Assembly (NCBI RefSeq): GCF_030687495.1
Contig: NZ_CP117435.1
Location: 4,902,501-4,966,500 of the forward strand
Source: Pseudomonas sp. FP453
GTDB taxonomy: Bacteria > Pseudomonadota > Gammaproteobacteria > Pseudomonadales > Pseudomonadaceae
Length of the DNA: 64,000 nucleotides
Reading direction: 5' to 3'
Shown: in pieces, positions 10,744 through 19,904 of the stretch
How positions within the stretch are numbered: position 1 is the stretch's first letter
Layout: each line of letters opens with the position of its first letter
The notes under the pieces: generated by a model
Database searches by the model: none
Told to the model about the DNA's origin: nothing
What the model saw: the letters and a program-made list of their open reading frames with translations, nothing else
Made by a program: the position numbers and the translations under genes

Positions 10744-10785
10744 AAAAAACCGCGATCCAGCACTGGCTGGATCGCGGTTTTTTAT
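10744..10785. terminator. Bidirectional terminator between the cold-shock-domain gene and slyX
   Basis: AACCGCGATCCAG and CTGGATCGCGGTT form a 13-bp stem with a 6-base loop. A-tract and T-tract flank it on opposite sides, so it should work in both directions for the convergent genes. Confidence 0.92.
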
Positions 10786-10795
10786 TGCACGCCAA

Positions 10796-11002
10796 TCAAT
10801 AGTGAGGCGGCGGGGCTTCTTCTTCGGCGGTCTCGAACTGGCCGCCCATTTCTTCCTGGCGCTTGAGCAGCGCGGTCATCTGCATTTGCAGGCGTTCGAC
10901 CGCCCGCTGCTGGGTGACCAGGATGTCATTGAGGGTTTCGATGGTGTCGTCCTGAAAGGCCAGGCGGCTTTCCAGGTCGTTGACGCGGTCTTGCAAGTCC
11001 AT
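10796..11002 (-). CDS. slyX: SlyX-family protein
   Basis: This 68-residue, largely coiled-coil protein matches SlyX in length and layout: [27 protein letters not shown] is followed by [14 protein letters not shown] and a short proline-rich tail ending PPPHY. The family has no defined biochemical function. The gene lies 3 bases downstream of the HIT hydrolase and is almost certainly cotranscribed with it. Confidence 0.9.
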   Translation of the reverse strand: MDLQDRVNDLESRLAFQDDTIETLNDILVTQQRAVERLQMQMTALLKRQEEMGGQFETAEEEAPPPHY

Positions 11003-11005
11003 GGT

Positions 11006-11431
11006 TCAGCCCTGGGTAAAGATAAAGTCGGCCGGCAACAGTTCACGCAGGCGCGCACGAATGGCCGTCACTTGCGCGTCGGTGTAAGGCCGGGCGGGAT
11101 GCTTGCCCCATACCGGTGCCGGCCAGGCGGCGTCGTCGCGCCTGCGCACGATCACATGCACATGCAACTGGCTGACCACGTTACCGAGCGCGCCGATGTT
11201 CATCTTGTCAGCGCCAAGGCCTTCGTTCAGCAATTGGGCGAGGGCTGTCGTCTCTTGCCACAAAGTCTGCTGGTCGGCGACATCCAGTTGAAACACTTCA
11301 CTGATAGCGTTGATGCGGGGCACGAGGATGAACCAGGGGTAATTCGAGTCGTTGGACAGCAGCAGGCGGCACAGGGGGAAATCCCCAATGGCCAGCGTGT
11401 CTTGTTGCAGGCGTTGGTCTAGGGCAAACAC
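11006..11431 (-). CDS. HIT-domain hydrolase
   Basis: This histidine-triad nucleotide hydrolase/transferase family protein has about 141 residues. The catalytic triad region is QLHVHVIVRR (HxHxH type), preceded by NYPWFILVPR and NIGALGNVVS. I chose the GTG at 11431 because GGAG lies 9 bases upstream and the N-terminus then reads (M)FALDQRLQQDT, as in relatives. An alternative GTG at 11440 adds three residues but places GGAG too close. The substrate is not predictable. Confidence 0.88.
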   Translation of the reverse strand: MFALDQRLQQDTLAIGDFPLCRLLLSNDSNYPWFILVPRINAISEVFQLDVADQQTLWQETTALAQLLNEGLGADKMNIGALGNVVSQLHVHVIVRRRDDAAWPAPVWGKHPARPYTDAQVTAIRARLRELLPADFIFTQG

Positions 11432-11730
11432 CGCGGGCACTCCATTCGGCAGGTCAGTTTCAGGCGCCCAGCATACCTTCGAATGCGTGCGCCTTCACGA
11501 CGAAGACGCCACCCGACAAAAAGACCTGCACCTTTTCGATGCAGGCGGATATTTCGACTACGCTAAGTCGGGCTTCAGCGGGGCGCACCAAAATGACTCA
11601 CTTGTGCCTCATAGAGATCCGCCAATTACCCACTTGAAGGGGTGAACCGGTAACGTTTTGCTTTGGGATACTGTTTACGGATGAATGCACAGGCGTAATA
11701 CCCCAGCGTCAAGCCCAAACCAAACGGCGT
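11432..11730. other. Intergenic region, no gene recognised
   Basis: No supported coding region is seen here. A 6-bp hairpin, CCTGCA...TGCAGG (11526-11546), lies next to AAAAAG on its left. It could act as a minus-strand terminator or processing site before the HIT/slyX promoter. The rest shows no repeat or recognisable operator. Confidence 0.4.
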
Positions 11731-11764
11731 AAAAACCCCGTGCTTATGCGGTTTTTACACGGGG
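11731..11764 (-). terminator. Minus-strand terminator with an alternative overlapping hairpin
   Basis: On the minus strand CCCCGTG pairs with CACGGGG and is followed by TTTTTAC, a factor-independent terminator shape. The same region can instead pair GTAAAAACC (11729-11737) with GGTTTTTAC (11750-11758), so the two folds exclude each other. The stem overlaps the stop codon of the small upstream frame. Confidence 0.6.
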
Positions 11765-11943
11765 ATCACAGTTTTCACGAAAAAATGACATTCGGTTACC
11801 GCTTTGTGCACGCTTGTTGCATTCAGACTCATATCGTCGGCAACAACCCCTGCCTGGAAGTAGGTGTTACGCGATAAAAACAGCAGCGTTTCAATGCATG
11901 CCAAGGAAGGATTCAACGGTTGAAAACTGTTTGAAAACAGCAT
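11755..11943 (-). CDS. Small hypothetical protein (DUF3077-like layout)
   Basis: This frame of about 62 residues reads MLFSNSFQPLNPSLACIETL and then LLFLSRNTYFQAGVVADDMS, ending in FFVKTVIPV. The pattern (PLNPSLACIETLLFLSR...) loosely resembles small Pseudomonas DUF3077/DUF6124 proteins, in which a conserved leader precedes an alanine-rich helical pair. The relationship is a guess. No strong Shine-Dalgarno precedes the chosen ATG, and the frame is open further upstream. The stop codon lies inside a terminator stem, which supports real minus-strand expression. It may also be non-coding. Confidence 0.4.
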   Translation of the reverse strand: MLFSNSFQPLNPSLACIETLLFLSRNTYFQAGVVADDMSLNATSVHKAVTECHFFVKTVIPV

Positions 11944-12164
11944 TGAAGTTGTCAGTCCCGTTACATTAAGGACTGTGAATTTGCGACACGGATCTAGCAA
12001 TTTACGACAGCCTCGTAAAGAAGCTGAAAGGAAAGATAGGCAAGTATCGCCAAGTATTGTCAGCGTGATATACCTTTGCGCCGACACAAAAAGAAAGAGC
12101 CGCCCAGACAAAAATACAGGTGGGACGGCAGTACTCTTCCTAAAAACCAAAGGAGCAAATCACG

Positions 12165-13460
12165 ATGCGCGTGATGAAGTGGAGCATGATCGCCCTGGCT
12201 GTTTCAGCAGGCACCTCACAGTTCGCAATGGCATCCGACCAAAGCGATTCCAAAGGCTTTGTTGACGACAGTTCCTTCAGCATCAACACCCGTTTGCTGA
12301 ACTTCCGTCGGGACTTCCGTAACAACGATTCCGGCAAGAGCTACACGAACGAGACCGGTCTGGGCTTCAACGGCCTGTACCAATCGGGCTTCACCCAAGG
12401 CACCGTCGGTGTGGGTGTTGACGTGATCGGCCTGCTGGGCGTGAAACTGGACAGCGGCAAGGGCCGTAACGGCACCGGCCTGTTCCCCAACGGCTCGGAT
12501 GGTCGCGCCCAGGATGACTACTCCAAAGGCGGCGGCGCCATCAAGTTCCGCGTGTCCAATACTGTCCTGAAAATCGGCGACCAATACACCACCGCACCTG
12601 TGTTCGCTTCCGACGACAGCCGCTTGCTGCCGGAACTGCCACAAGGTATCTCGCTGACCAGCACCGAGATCAAGGGCCTCAAGCTCGAAGGCGGCCACTT
12701 CACTTCCAGCGTCGCGCAGTCCCAGACCTTCAAGGACAGTATCCTCGACTTCCCTGAAACCAGCCGAGGCATCAAGCAGGCCAACTTCTTCGGCGGCGTG
12801 TACTCCTGGACTCCAGAGTTCACCACCAGCCTCTACTACTCCAAAGTCGAAGACTACTGGCGCAAACTCTACGCCAACGTCAACTGGACTCACGCCTTGG
12901 GCGATGACCAGTCGGTGGCCGTGGACTTCAACATCTACGACACCAAGAGCTCGGGCGAAGGCCTGCAACGCGCCTACAAAGACGACGTGACCAAGCTCGA
13001 CAACCGTGCATTCAGCTTGCAGGGTGCCTACACCCTCGGCGCGCACACCTTCACCCTGGCGGCTCAGAAGGTCAGCGGCGATGGCGACTACGGCTACGGT
13101 ATCGATGGCGGCGGCACAGTCTTCCTGGCCAACTCCGTTGCCCGTTCCGACTTCAACGCCGAAGGCGAGAAGTCGTTCAAGGCTCGTTACGACCTCGATA
13201 TGGCATCCTTCGGTGTACCAGGCCTGACCTTTGGCGCTGCCTACATCACCGGTAGCGGCGCCAACACCGCAACCACGTCGAACGGCAAAGAGTGGGAACG
13301 CGACATCGAAGGCAAGTACGTCATCCAGAGCGGTCCAGCAAAAGACCTGAGCCTGCGTGTACGTCAAGCAACTTATCGTTCGTCTGATGGTGTGTACTAC
13401 GGCTCGTCGTCTATCGACGAACTGCGTCTGATCGTGTCGTACCCGCTGAAAATCATGTAA
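12165..13460 (+). CDS. OprD-family outer-membrane porin
   Basis: This 431-residue outer-membrane substrate-specific channel has a signal peptide (about 1-23, MKWSMIALAVSAG...MASD). An 18-stranded beta-barrel of the OprD family follows, ending in a typical aromatic/hydrophobic strand (RLIVSYPLKIM). Family landmarks include RLLNFRRDF, GLYQSGFTQGTVGVGVDVIG and GGVYSWTPEFTTSLYYSKVEDYW. OprD relatives take up basic amino acids, small peptides or carboxylates, but the substrate cannot be told from sequence. The start is set by AAAGGAG 9 bases before ATG 12165. A strong terminator follows. Confidence 0.93.
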   Translation: MRVMKWSMIALAVSAGTSQFAMASDQSDSKGFVDDSSFSINTRLLNFRRDFRNNDSGKSYTNETGLGFNGLYQSGFTQGTVGVGVDVIGLLGVKLDSGKGRNGTGLFPNGSDGRAQDDYSKGGGAIKFRVSNTVLKIGDQYTTAPVFASDDSRLLPELPQGISLTSTEIKGLKLEGGHFTSSVAQSQTFKDSILDFPETSRGIKQANFFGGVYSWTPEFTTSLYYSKVEDYWRKLYANVNWTHALGDDQSVAVDFNIYDTKSSGEGLQRAYKDDVTKLDNRAFSLQGAYTLGAHTFTLAAQKVSGDGDYGYGIDGGGTVFLANSVARSDFNAEGEKSFKARYDLDMASFGVPGLTFGAAYITGSGANTATTSNGKEWERDIEGKYVIQSGPAKDLSLRVRQATYRSSDGVYYGSSSIDELRLIVSYPLKIM

Positions 13461-13506
13461 TCGGCTATTTGATTACAATGATGGTTTAAGGCTTCGGCCT
13501 TAAATA

Positions 13507-13544
13507 AAAAGCCGCTCCCCTGTGTACAAGGGAGCGGCTTTTTT
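13507..13544 (+). terminator. Terminator after the OprD-family porin
   Basis: AAGCCGCTCCC and GGGAGCGGCTT form an 11-bp stem with a 10-base loop, followed by TTTTTTA. It lies about 45 bases after the porin stop codon. Confidence 0.93.
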
Positions 13545-13600
13545 ATTGCGGTTTTATTTCAATGCGAAATTAACTAGCAAGCTAACTAACTAGCGACATC

Positions 13601-13636
13601 AAAAAGTTTAAACCTGACCGTTTGACCAGGTTAAAC
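13601..13636 (-). terminator. Terminator after the MscS-family gene
   Basis: On the minus strand GTTTAACCTG pairs with CAGGTTTAAAC across a 10-base loop and is followed by TTTTTG. It lies just beyond the MscS stop codon, a standard factor-independent terminator. Confidence 0.8.
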
Positions 13637-13650
13637 ACTGCAACACCTTA

Positions 13651-14493
13651 TTACTTCGCGGCCGTTTCTTGCATTACGCGAATAACCCGCTGCGGAAACG
13701 GGATATCAATCCCGGCGGCCTTCAAACGGTCACGCGCCAGTTCATTGAGCATGAACACCACATCCCAATAATCCGCCGTCTTGGTCCAGCAACGCAGGGA
13801 AACCGTGATAGAGCTGTCGCCCAAGGTCGACACCACGGCCACCGCAGCCGGGTCGGCCAGTACGCGCGGGTCTTTCGCCAGTTCCAGCAGCACCTCACGG
13901 GCTTTCTGCAGATCGGCGTCATAGTCCACGCCCACGTCGAACACCACTTTGCGGGTTGGCTGACGGTTGGTGTTGGTGATGATGCCGTTGGAGAGGCTGC
14001 CGTTCGGGATGATGACCGTCTTGTTGTCGCCCGTGCGCAGCACAGTGTGGAAGATCTGGATGCTGTCGACGGTGCCGGAAGTGCCCTGGGCTTCGATCCA
14101 GTCACCGATACGGAACGGGCGGAACAACAGGATCAGCACGCCACCGGCGAAGTTCGCCAGGCTGCCTTGCAGTGCCAGGCCAATGGCCAGGGTCGCGGCG
14201 CCGATTGCGGCAACGAACGAGGTGGTCGCCACGCCGATCATCGAGGCCACGTTGACCATCAGCATCACTTTCAGCGCGATGTTGGCCAGGTTGGTGATGA
14301 AGTGTTGCAGCGCCAGGTCCGCATTACGCAGGGCCAGCAAGCGCCCCACCCGGTGGGTCAAGATGTTGATCAGCCACCAGCCGATGGCCAGGGTCAGCAC
14401 GGCCAGGAATACGCGGCTGCCATACTCCATGATCATCGGAACCCAAGACTGCGACGTTTTGATCAGTTGATCCACTTCAGCGTTCAAATCCAT
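13651..14493 (-). CDS. mscS: MscS-family small-conductance mechanosensitive channel
   Basis: This 280-residue channel releases solutes on hypo-osmotic shock. Three transmembrane helices are visible: about 22-45, 65-90, and pore-lining TM3 at about 95-125 with the glycine/alanine-rich FVAAIGAATLAIGLALQGSL. TM3 is followed by NFAGGVLILLFRPFRIGDWI. The cytoplasmic beta domain contains VIIPNGSLSNGIITN, and the C-terminus ends in the vestibule domain (DIPFPQRVIRVMQ). Size and motifs match the E. coli MscS class. Confidence 0.95.
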   Translation of the reverse strand: MDLNAEVDQLIKTSQSWVPMIMEYGSRVFLAVLTLAIGWWLINILTHRVGRLLALRNADLALQHFITNLANIALKVMLMVNVASMIGVATTSFVAAIGAATLAIGLALQGSLANFAGGVLILLFRPFRIGDWIEAQGTSGTVDSIQIFHTVLRTGDNKTVIIPNGSLSNGIITNTNRQPTRKVVFDVGVDYDADLQKAREVLLELAKDPRVLADPAAVAVVSTLGDSSITVSLRCWTKTADYWDVVFMLNELARDRLKAAGIDIPFPQRVIRVMQETAAK

Positions 14494-14631
14494 CTACATT
14501 CTCCTGTCTCGCGGGTGTGCGACGTTAAATTGAGTTCCCAGTAACGCAATTGAGCCCCGTAGGGCTCAATGGCAGGCGCAGGTTCTGGGGCGTGGGACGT
14601 CAAAAACGCCTTCAGGTTCCCCAAATGGCCA

Positions 14632-15117
14632 TCAGTCGCGGAAGTTATTGAACTGCAGCGGCATGTCGAAGGTCTTGGCGCGCAGGGCGGCGATCGCCTC
14701 TTGCAGATCGTCACGCTTCTTGCCGGTGATACGCACCTGCTCACCCTGGATGGCCGCCTGGACTTTCAGCTTGGCGTCCTTGACGTGAGCAACGATTTTC
14801 TTCGCCAGCTCCTTGTCGATGCCTTCCTTGAGGACGGCTTCCTGCTTCATCAGCTTGCCGGAGGCGTAGGCGTCCTTGATTTCCAGGCACTGCGCATCGA
14901 TCTTGCGCTTGACCAACGACAGCTTGAGGATCTCGATCATCGCTTCCAGCTGGAATTCGGCTTCAGCGGTCAGGTTGACAGTCAGGTCCTTTTCCTTGAA
15001 TTCGAAGCTGCCCTTGCCTTTCAAGTCATAGCGACGGTCCAGTTCCTTGACGGCGTTCTCGACGGCGTTGGTGACTTCGTGTTTGTCCAGTTCGGATACC
15101 ACGTCGAACGAAGGCAT
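14632..15117 (-). CDS. yajQ: YajQ-family nucleotide-binding protein
   Basis: This 161-residue YajQ family protein starts [20 protein letters not shown] and has two ferredoxin-like domains. Family features include [13 protein letters not shown], the [15 protein letters not shown] stretch and the C-terminal [16 protein letters not shown]. Homologues bind cyclic di-GMP (shown in Xanthomonas) or tRNA/nucleotides and interact with regulators. A 138-base gap separates it from the MscS gene on the same strand. Confidence 0.94.
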   Translation of the reverse strand: MPSFDVVSELDKHEVTNAVENAVKELDRRYDLKGKGSFEFKEKDLTVNLTAEAEFQLEAMIEILKLSLVKRKIDAQCLEIKDAYASGKLMKQEAVLKEGIDKELAKKIVAHVKDAKLKVQAAIQGEQVRITGKKRDDLQEAIAALRAKTFDMPLQFNNFRD

Positions 15118-15135
15118 GTCATTTCTCCAATATAA

Positions 15136-16158
<1,023 letters not shown>

Positions 16159-16204
16159 GCCACGCGCTACCCTGCCCGCCTGTCTATCACCTGGGAAAAC
16201 CCTG

Positions 16205-18241
16205 ATGCCGCTGCGCCAGCGTCTTGAAAATCTACCGGTCGGGCAGAAACTGCTGGCCGCCCTGCTGGTGCTGCTGACCACCGTATTGCTGGTGGCCAAC
16301 CTCACTTTTATCAGCGCCGCCTACTGGATCTCCCAGGAAAGCATGGCCCCCCAGGCACTCCAGGCCATCGGCCGATTGGTGTCCAACCCCGCCCTGGCAG
16401 CAGAAGCCCTTGAGTCACCGGCCAAAGCCGACGCCTTGCTCAATGAGCTGACCAGCTACTCGCCCCTGCGCGCCGCAGCCTTGTATGACGGTGAAGGCAA
16501 CCGCCTGGCGCAGATGCAACACGGCGACCGTCTGCACCTGCCGGACCACTACCGACACATCGAAGCCTGGCGCGTCACCGAGTTTCGCAGCAACCAAATC
16601 ATCACCCTGCCCCGTCCGGGCCAGCCGTCCGGACACTTGCTGCTGGTGGCCAGCAGTGAACTGCCGGTGGCGTTCTATACTGGCACCTTGACTGCCAGCC
16701 TGGGCATCCTGATTTTCAGTGTGCTGCTGTGGCTGATCATTGCCCGGCAGATCAAACGCCTGATCACCCGGCCGATCCACGAATTGGAAGAACTCTCGCG
16801 CCAGGTTACCCGTGAAGAGAACTACGCCCTGCGCGCCGGCCGTGGCAACCACGATGAAATCGGCAGCCTGGCCGAAGCCTTCAACACCATGCTGTCACGC
16901 ATCGAAGCCCGCGAGCAGCAGCTCAAGCGCGCCCGGGACGATTCCCAGGAAGCCTACGCCCAAGCCCAGGGCCTGGCCGAAGAAACCCGCCACACCAACC
17001 GCAAACTGGAACTCGAAGTCCAGGTGCGCAGCAAGATCGAGAAAAAGCTGACGGGCTTCCAGAACTACCTCAACAGCATCATCGACTCGATGCCGTCCGC
17101 CCTGATCGCCCTGGACGAGCAACTCTACGTCACCCAGTGGAACCAGGAGGCCAGCGCCCTCTCCGGCACGCGCCTGGATGAGGCGCTGAACCAGCCGATC
17201 TTCCTCGCCTTCCAGCCCCTCAAACCGTACCTGCCACAGATCAAGGCCACCGTTGAACAGCACACCGTGGAGCGTATCGAGCGTGTCACCTGGATCAAGG
17301 ACGACGAACCCAAGCATTACGCCCTGACCTTCTACCCGCTGATGGGCGGCGCCGGGCGCGGCGTGGTGATCCGTATCGACGACATCACCCAGCGCCTGTC
17401 CCTGGAAGAGATGATGGTGCAGTCGGAAAAAATGCTCTCCGTCGGCGGCCTGGCTGCCGGCATGGCCCACGAAATCAATAACCCGCTGGGGGCGATCCTG
17501 CATAACGTGCAGAACATCCGCCGCCGCCTCTCGCCCGACCTGCCCAAGAACCTCGAACACGCCGAGCAGGCGGGCGTGGAACTGGAGGTCGTGAACCGTT
17601 ACCTGCGCAGCCGCGAAGTGCCGCAACTGCTCGACGGCATCCAGCAGGCCGGTGCGCGGGCGGCGAAAATCGTTACGCACATGCTCAGTTTCAGCCGCCG
17701 CAGCAATCGGCAGATGGCGCCGTGCGACCTGCCCGCGCTGATCGATCAGGCCGTGGAAATCGCCGGCAATGATTTCGACCTGACCATCGGCTTCGACTTC
17801 AAGGGCCAAGCCATCGTCCGCCAGTTCGACCCGCAACTGGGCCCCGTGCCCGGCACCGCCAACGAACTGGAACAGGTGCTGCTCAACCTGCTGAAAAACG
17901 CCGCCCAGGCCATCCACCTGCGTGAAGACGACCGCGAGCCGGGGCGCATCATCCTGCGCACGCGCCTCAACCCGCCGTGGGCGGAAATCCAGGTGGAAGA
18001 CAACGGCATCGGCATGAGTGAGAACGTGCGCAAACGCACCTTCGAGCCGTTCTTCACCACCAAGGAAATCGGCCAGGGCACCGGGCTTGGCCTATCGGTG
18101 TCGTATTTCATCATCACCAACAACCATAAGGGCCAGATGGAAGTGCACTCCACCCTCGGCCAAGGCACCTGCTTCACTTTGCGCCTGCCCTTGGCCGGCA
18201 GCCAACTGCCGCCTTACGAACTGACTCAACTGGAGCAATGA
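16205..18241 (+). CDS. Membrane sensor histidine kinase (HAMP-PAS-HisKA-HATPase), orphan
   Basis: This 678-residue sensor kinase has TM1 at about 15-37, a periplasmic domain at about 38-160, and TM2 at about 163-183. HAMP (IKRLITRPIHELEELSRQV), a coiled coil and a PAS-like domain (about 285-390) follow. HisKA carries the phosphorylated His near residue 421 in GMAHEINNPLGAIL, and the HATPase domain has NLLKNAAQAI, DNGIGM and GTGLGLSVSY. No response regulator gene is adjacent. The stop codon overlaps the adenosyltransferase reading frame region (ATGA), so the kinase lies in one transcript with panE and the corrinoid adenosyltransferase. The ligand and cognate regulator are unknown. Confidence 0.92.
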   Translation: MPLRQRLENLPVGQKLLAALLVLLTTVLLVANLTFISAAYWISQESMAPQALQAIGRLVSNPALAAEALESPAKADALLNELTSYSPLRAAALYDGEGNRLAQMQHGDRLHLPDHYRHIEAWRVTEFRSNQIITLPRPGQPSGHLLLVASSELPVAFYTGTLTASLGILIFSVLLWLIIARQIKRLITRPIHELEELSRQVTREENYALRAGRGNHDEIGSLAEAFNTMLSRIEAREQQLKRARDDSQEAYAQAQGLAEETRHTNRKLELEVQVRSKIEKKLTGFQNYLNSIIDSMPSALIALDEQLYVTQWNQEASALSGTRLDEALNQPIFLAFQPLKPYLPQIKATVEQHTVERIERVTWIKDDEPKHYALTFYPLMGGAGRGVVIRIDDITQRLSLEEMMVQSEKMLSVGGLAAGMAHEINNPLGAILHNVQNIRRRLSPDLPKNLEHAEQAGVELEVVNRYLRSREVPQLLDGIQQAGARAAKIVTHMLSFSRRSNRQMAPCDLPALIDQAVEIAGNDFDLTIGFDFKGQAIVRQFDPQLGPVPGTANELEQVLLNLLKNAAQAIHLREDDREPGRIILRTRLNPPWAEIQVEDNGIGMSENVRKRTFEPFFTTKEIGQGTGLGLSVSYFIITNNHKGQMEVHSTLGQGTCFTLRLPLAGSQLPPYELTQLEQ

Positions 18242-18243
18242 CC

Positions 18244-18822
18244 ATGGGCTTTCGCCTGTCGAAGATCTACACCCGCACCGGTGACAAAGGCGAAACCGGC
18301 CTTGGCGACGGCCGCCGCGTACCCAAGGACCACCCTCGGGTCGAGGCGATTGGCGAGGTGGACAGCCTGAACAGCCAGTTGGGGTTGTTGCTGGCCAACC
18401 TGGAAGAACAATGCGGCAAACATCCTGAATTGAAGGACGTGATCGAGGTGCTGACACCTTGCCAACATCGCCTGTTTGACCTCGGCGGCGAACTGGCAAT
18501 GCCGGTGTACAAGGCCTTGAATGCAGCGGAAGTGGACCGGCTGGAAGCGGCAATTGACCGCTGGAACGAGGAAGTCGGGCCGCTGGAGAACTTCATCCTG
18601 CCCGGTGGCTCGGCGTTGATCGCCCAGGCCCATGTGTGCCGCAGCCTGGCGCGCACTGCGGAGCGACGCTGCCAGCAGTTGAATGCGATTGAGCCGTTGG
18701 AAGGCGTGGGGTTGGCGTATATCAATCGGTTGTCGGATTTGTTGTTTGTGGCGGCGCGGATTATTGCCAAGCGTCAGGGTGTTGCGGAGGTTTTGTGGCA
18801 GGCGGCGGCCAAGCCGCACTGA
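18244..18822 (+). CDS. PduO-type cob(I)yrinic acid a,c-diamide adenosyltransferase
   Basis: This ATP:corrinoid adenosyltransferase makes the Co-C bond of adenosylcobalamin. The 192-residue product has the PduO-family N-terminus KIYTRTGDKGETGLGDG (ATP-binding). VEAIGEVDSLNSQLG and ILPGGSALIAQAHVCRSLARTAERR contain the family Arg/Glu residues, and INRLSDLLFVAARI follows. The ATG at 18244 sits 8 bases after GGAG. Another ATG at 18238 overlaps the kinase stop but is too close to the same GGAG. Co-transcription with a sensor kinase is unusual, and no cobalamin riboswitch was found upstream. Confidence 0.93.
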   Translation: MGFRLSKIYTRTGDKGETGLGDGRRVPKDHPRVEAIGEVDSLNSQLGLLLANLEEQCGKHPELKDVIEVLTPCQHRLFDLGGELAMPVYKALNAAEVDRLEAAIDRWNEEVGPLENFILPGGSALIAQAHVCRSLARTAERRCQQLNAIEPLEGVGLAYINRLSDLLFVAARIIAKRQGVAEVLWQAAAKPH

Positions 18823-18841
18823 TGATGTTGTAGTGTTTGAT

Positions 18842-18930
18842 CCGGCCCTATCGCGGGCAAGCCCGCTCCCACATTGGGTTTGTGAATACATTCAAAATGT
18901 GGGAGCTGGCTTGCCTGCGATGAGGCCGGC
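18842..18930. repeat. REP doublet of mixed type (one GCGGGC core, one GCTGGC core)
   Basis: The left copy (about 18847-18873) has the GCGGGCAAGCCCGC core. The right copy (about 18899-18925) has GGGAGCTGGCTTGCCTGCGA. CCGGCC/GGCCGG outer arms pair across both. It lies between the convergent adenosyltransferase and Nudix genes. Confidence 0.85.
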
Positions 18931-18939
18931 AAAGCCACC

Positions 18940-19884
18940 TCAAACCTCAGGCCAGAACGCCCGGATTCCCGCAACGCCTTGGGCTCCCGCCTCCCAAGCC
19001 TTCTCCCGCTCGGCCGGCCCAACCCCACCCAGCAGAAACACCGGTTTGCTGAACCCACTGATCAACTCTGCCGCCTGCTCCCAGCCCAACGGCTGCGCAT
19101 CAGGATGAGTCTGCGTCGGCTGCACCGGCGATAGCGTGACAAAATCCACGTCCATCAATTCCGCCAGCGCCAGTTCTTCGGCATTGTGGCAAGACGCCGC
19201 CAGCCAGCGGTCCTTCGGCAATGGCCGACCTTTGCTCGCGTACTTGCGCAGTTGCGCCGAGGTCATGTGCCAGCCGGCCGCAGGAAAATCCCCCAGCCAT
19301 TCAAATGGCCCCTTGAGCATCAACTGCGCCTTGCCCGCACACAGCCCAACCGCGTCCACCGCCAGGTCACGGTATTTCGGGTCGTAACCGTTAGGCGCAC
19401 GCAGTTGAACCAGCTTGATCCCACCGGCAATGGCTTTCTGGATGCCACGCAACAGCGTCGGGGTTTCCAGCTCGCCTGGGGTGATCAGGTATTCGGCCGG
19501 CAAACGCGCCGCCGCCACAATCGGCGCATTGGCCGCCGGGAATTCGTAGTTGGGCAAGTCCCGCGCTGCGACCCATTCCAGCGGCTGCCCTTCGGCACCG
19601 TGTGGCTCGCCGGTAAACGCCGACACTTCCCAGACATCCAGCAACACCTGTTTGTCCGGGTAGTCATGCTGCACCTTGATCAACGGCCGCGCCGTGGTGA
19701 CCTGGATACCCAACTCTTCCTGCAACTCGCGGGACAGCGCGGTGGCGACCGATTCACCGGCCTCCACCTTGCCACCGGGAAACTCCCAGAGGCCGCCCTG
19801 ATGCTGGGAATCGGCGCGGCGCGCCAGCAGAATCCTGCCGTCGACACCACGGATCACCGCTGCTGCTACATGCACTCGTTTCAC
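18940..19884 (-). CDS. Nudix hydrolase fused to ThiE/thiamine-phosphate-synthase-like domain (MutT-like)
   Basis: The 314-residue protein has two domains. The N-terminal Nudix hydrolase (about 1-130) has the Nudix box GGKVEAGESVATALSRELQEELGI, as in MutT-type 8-oxo-dGTP sanitation. The C-terminal domain (about 140-314) is a thiamine-monophosphate-synthase-like TIM barrel (KLVQLRAPNGYDPKYRDLA, VDFVTLSPVQPTQTHPDAQPLGWEQ, FLLGGVGPAE). The start is a GTG at 19884 with GAGG 9 bases upstream. The longer frame would run into argJ. This fusion is standard in pseudomonads, located beside argJ and secA. The role of the barrel domain is unproven. Confidence 0.93.
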   Translation of the reverse strand: MKRVHVAAAVIRGVDGRILLARRADSQHQGGLWEFPGGKVEAGESVATALSRELQEELGIQVTTARPLIKVQHDYPDKQVLLDVWEVSAFTGEPHGAEGQPLEWVAARDLPNYEFPAANAPIVAAARLPAEYLITPGELETPTLLRGIQKAIAGGIKLVQLRAPNGYDPKYRDLAVDAVGLCAGKAQLMLKGPFEWLGDFPAAGWHMTSAQLRKYASKGRPLPKDRWLAASCHNAEELALAELMDVDFVTLSPVQPTQTHPDAQPLGWEQAAELISGFSKPVFLLGGVGPAEREKAWEAGAQGVAGIRAFWPEV

Positions 19885-19904
19885 CGCGCTTATCCTCTTG
19901 GCAA

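Noticed and set aside
12216..13367. 383-codon open frame opposite the OprD-family porin
   Set aside because: It is an antisense shadow without recognisable domains; the porin has signal peptide, Shine-Dalgarno and terminator.
18100..18250. Cobalamin riboswitch before the adenosyltransferase
   Set aside because: The gene is coupled to the kinase with no leader, and no B12-box-like sequence was seen.
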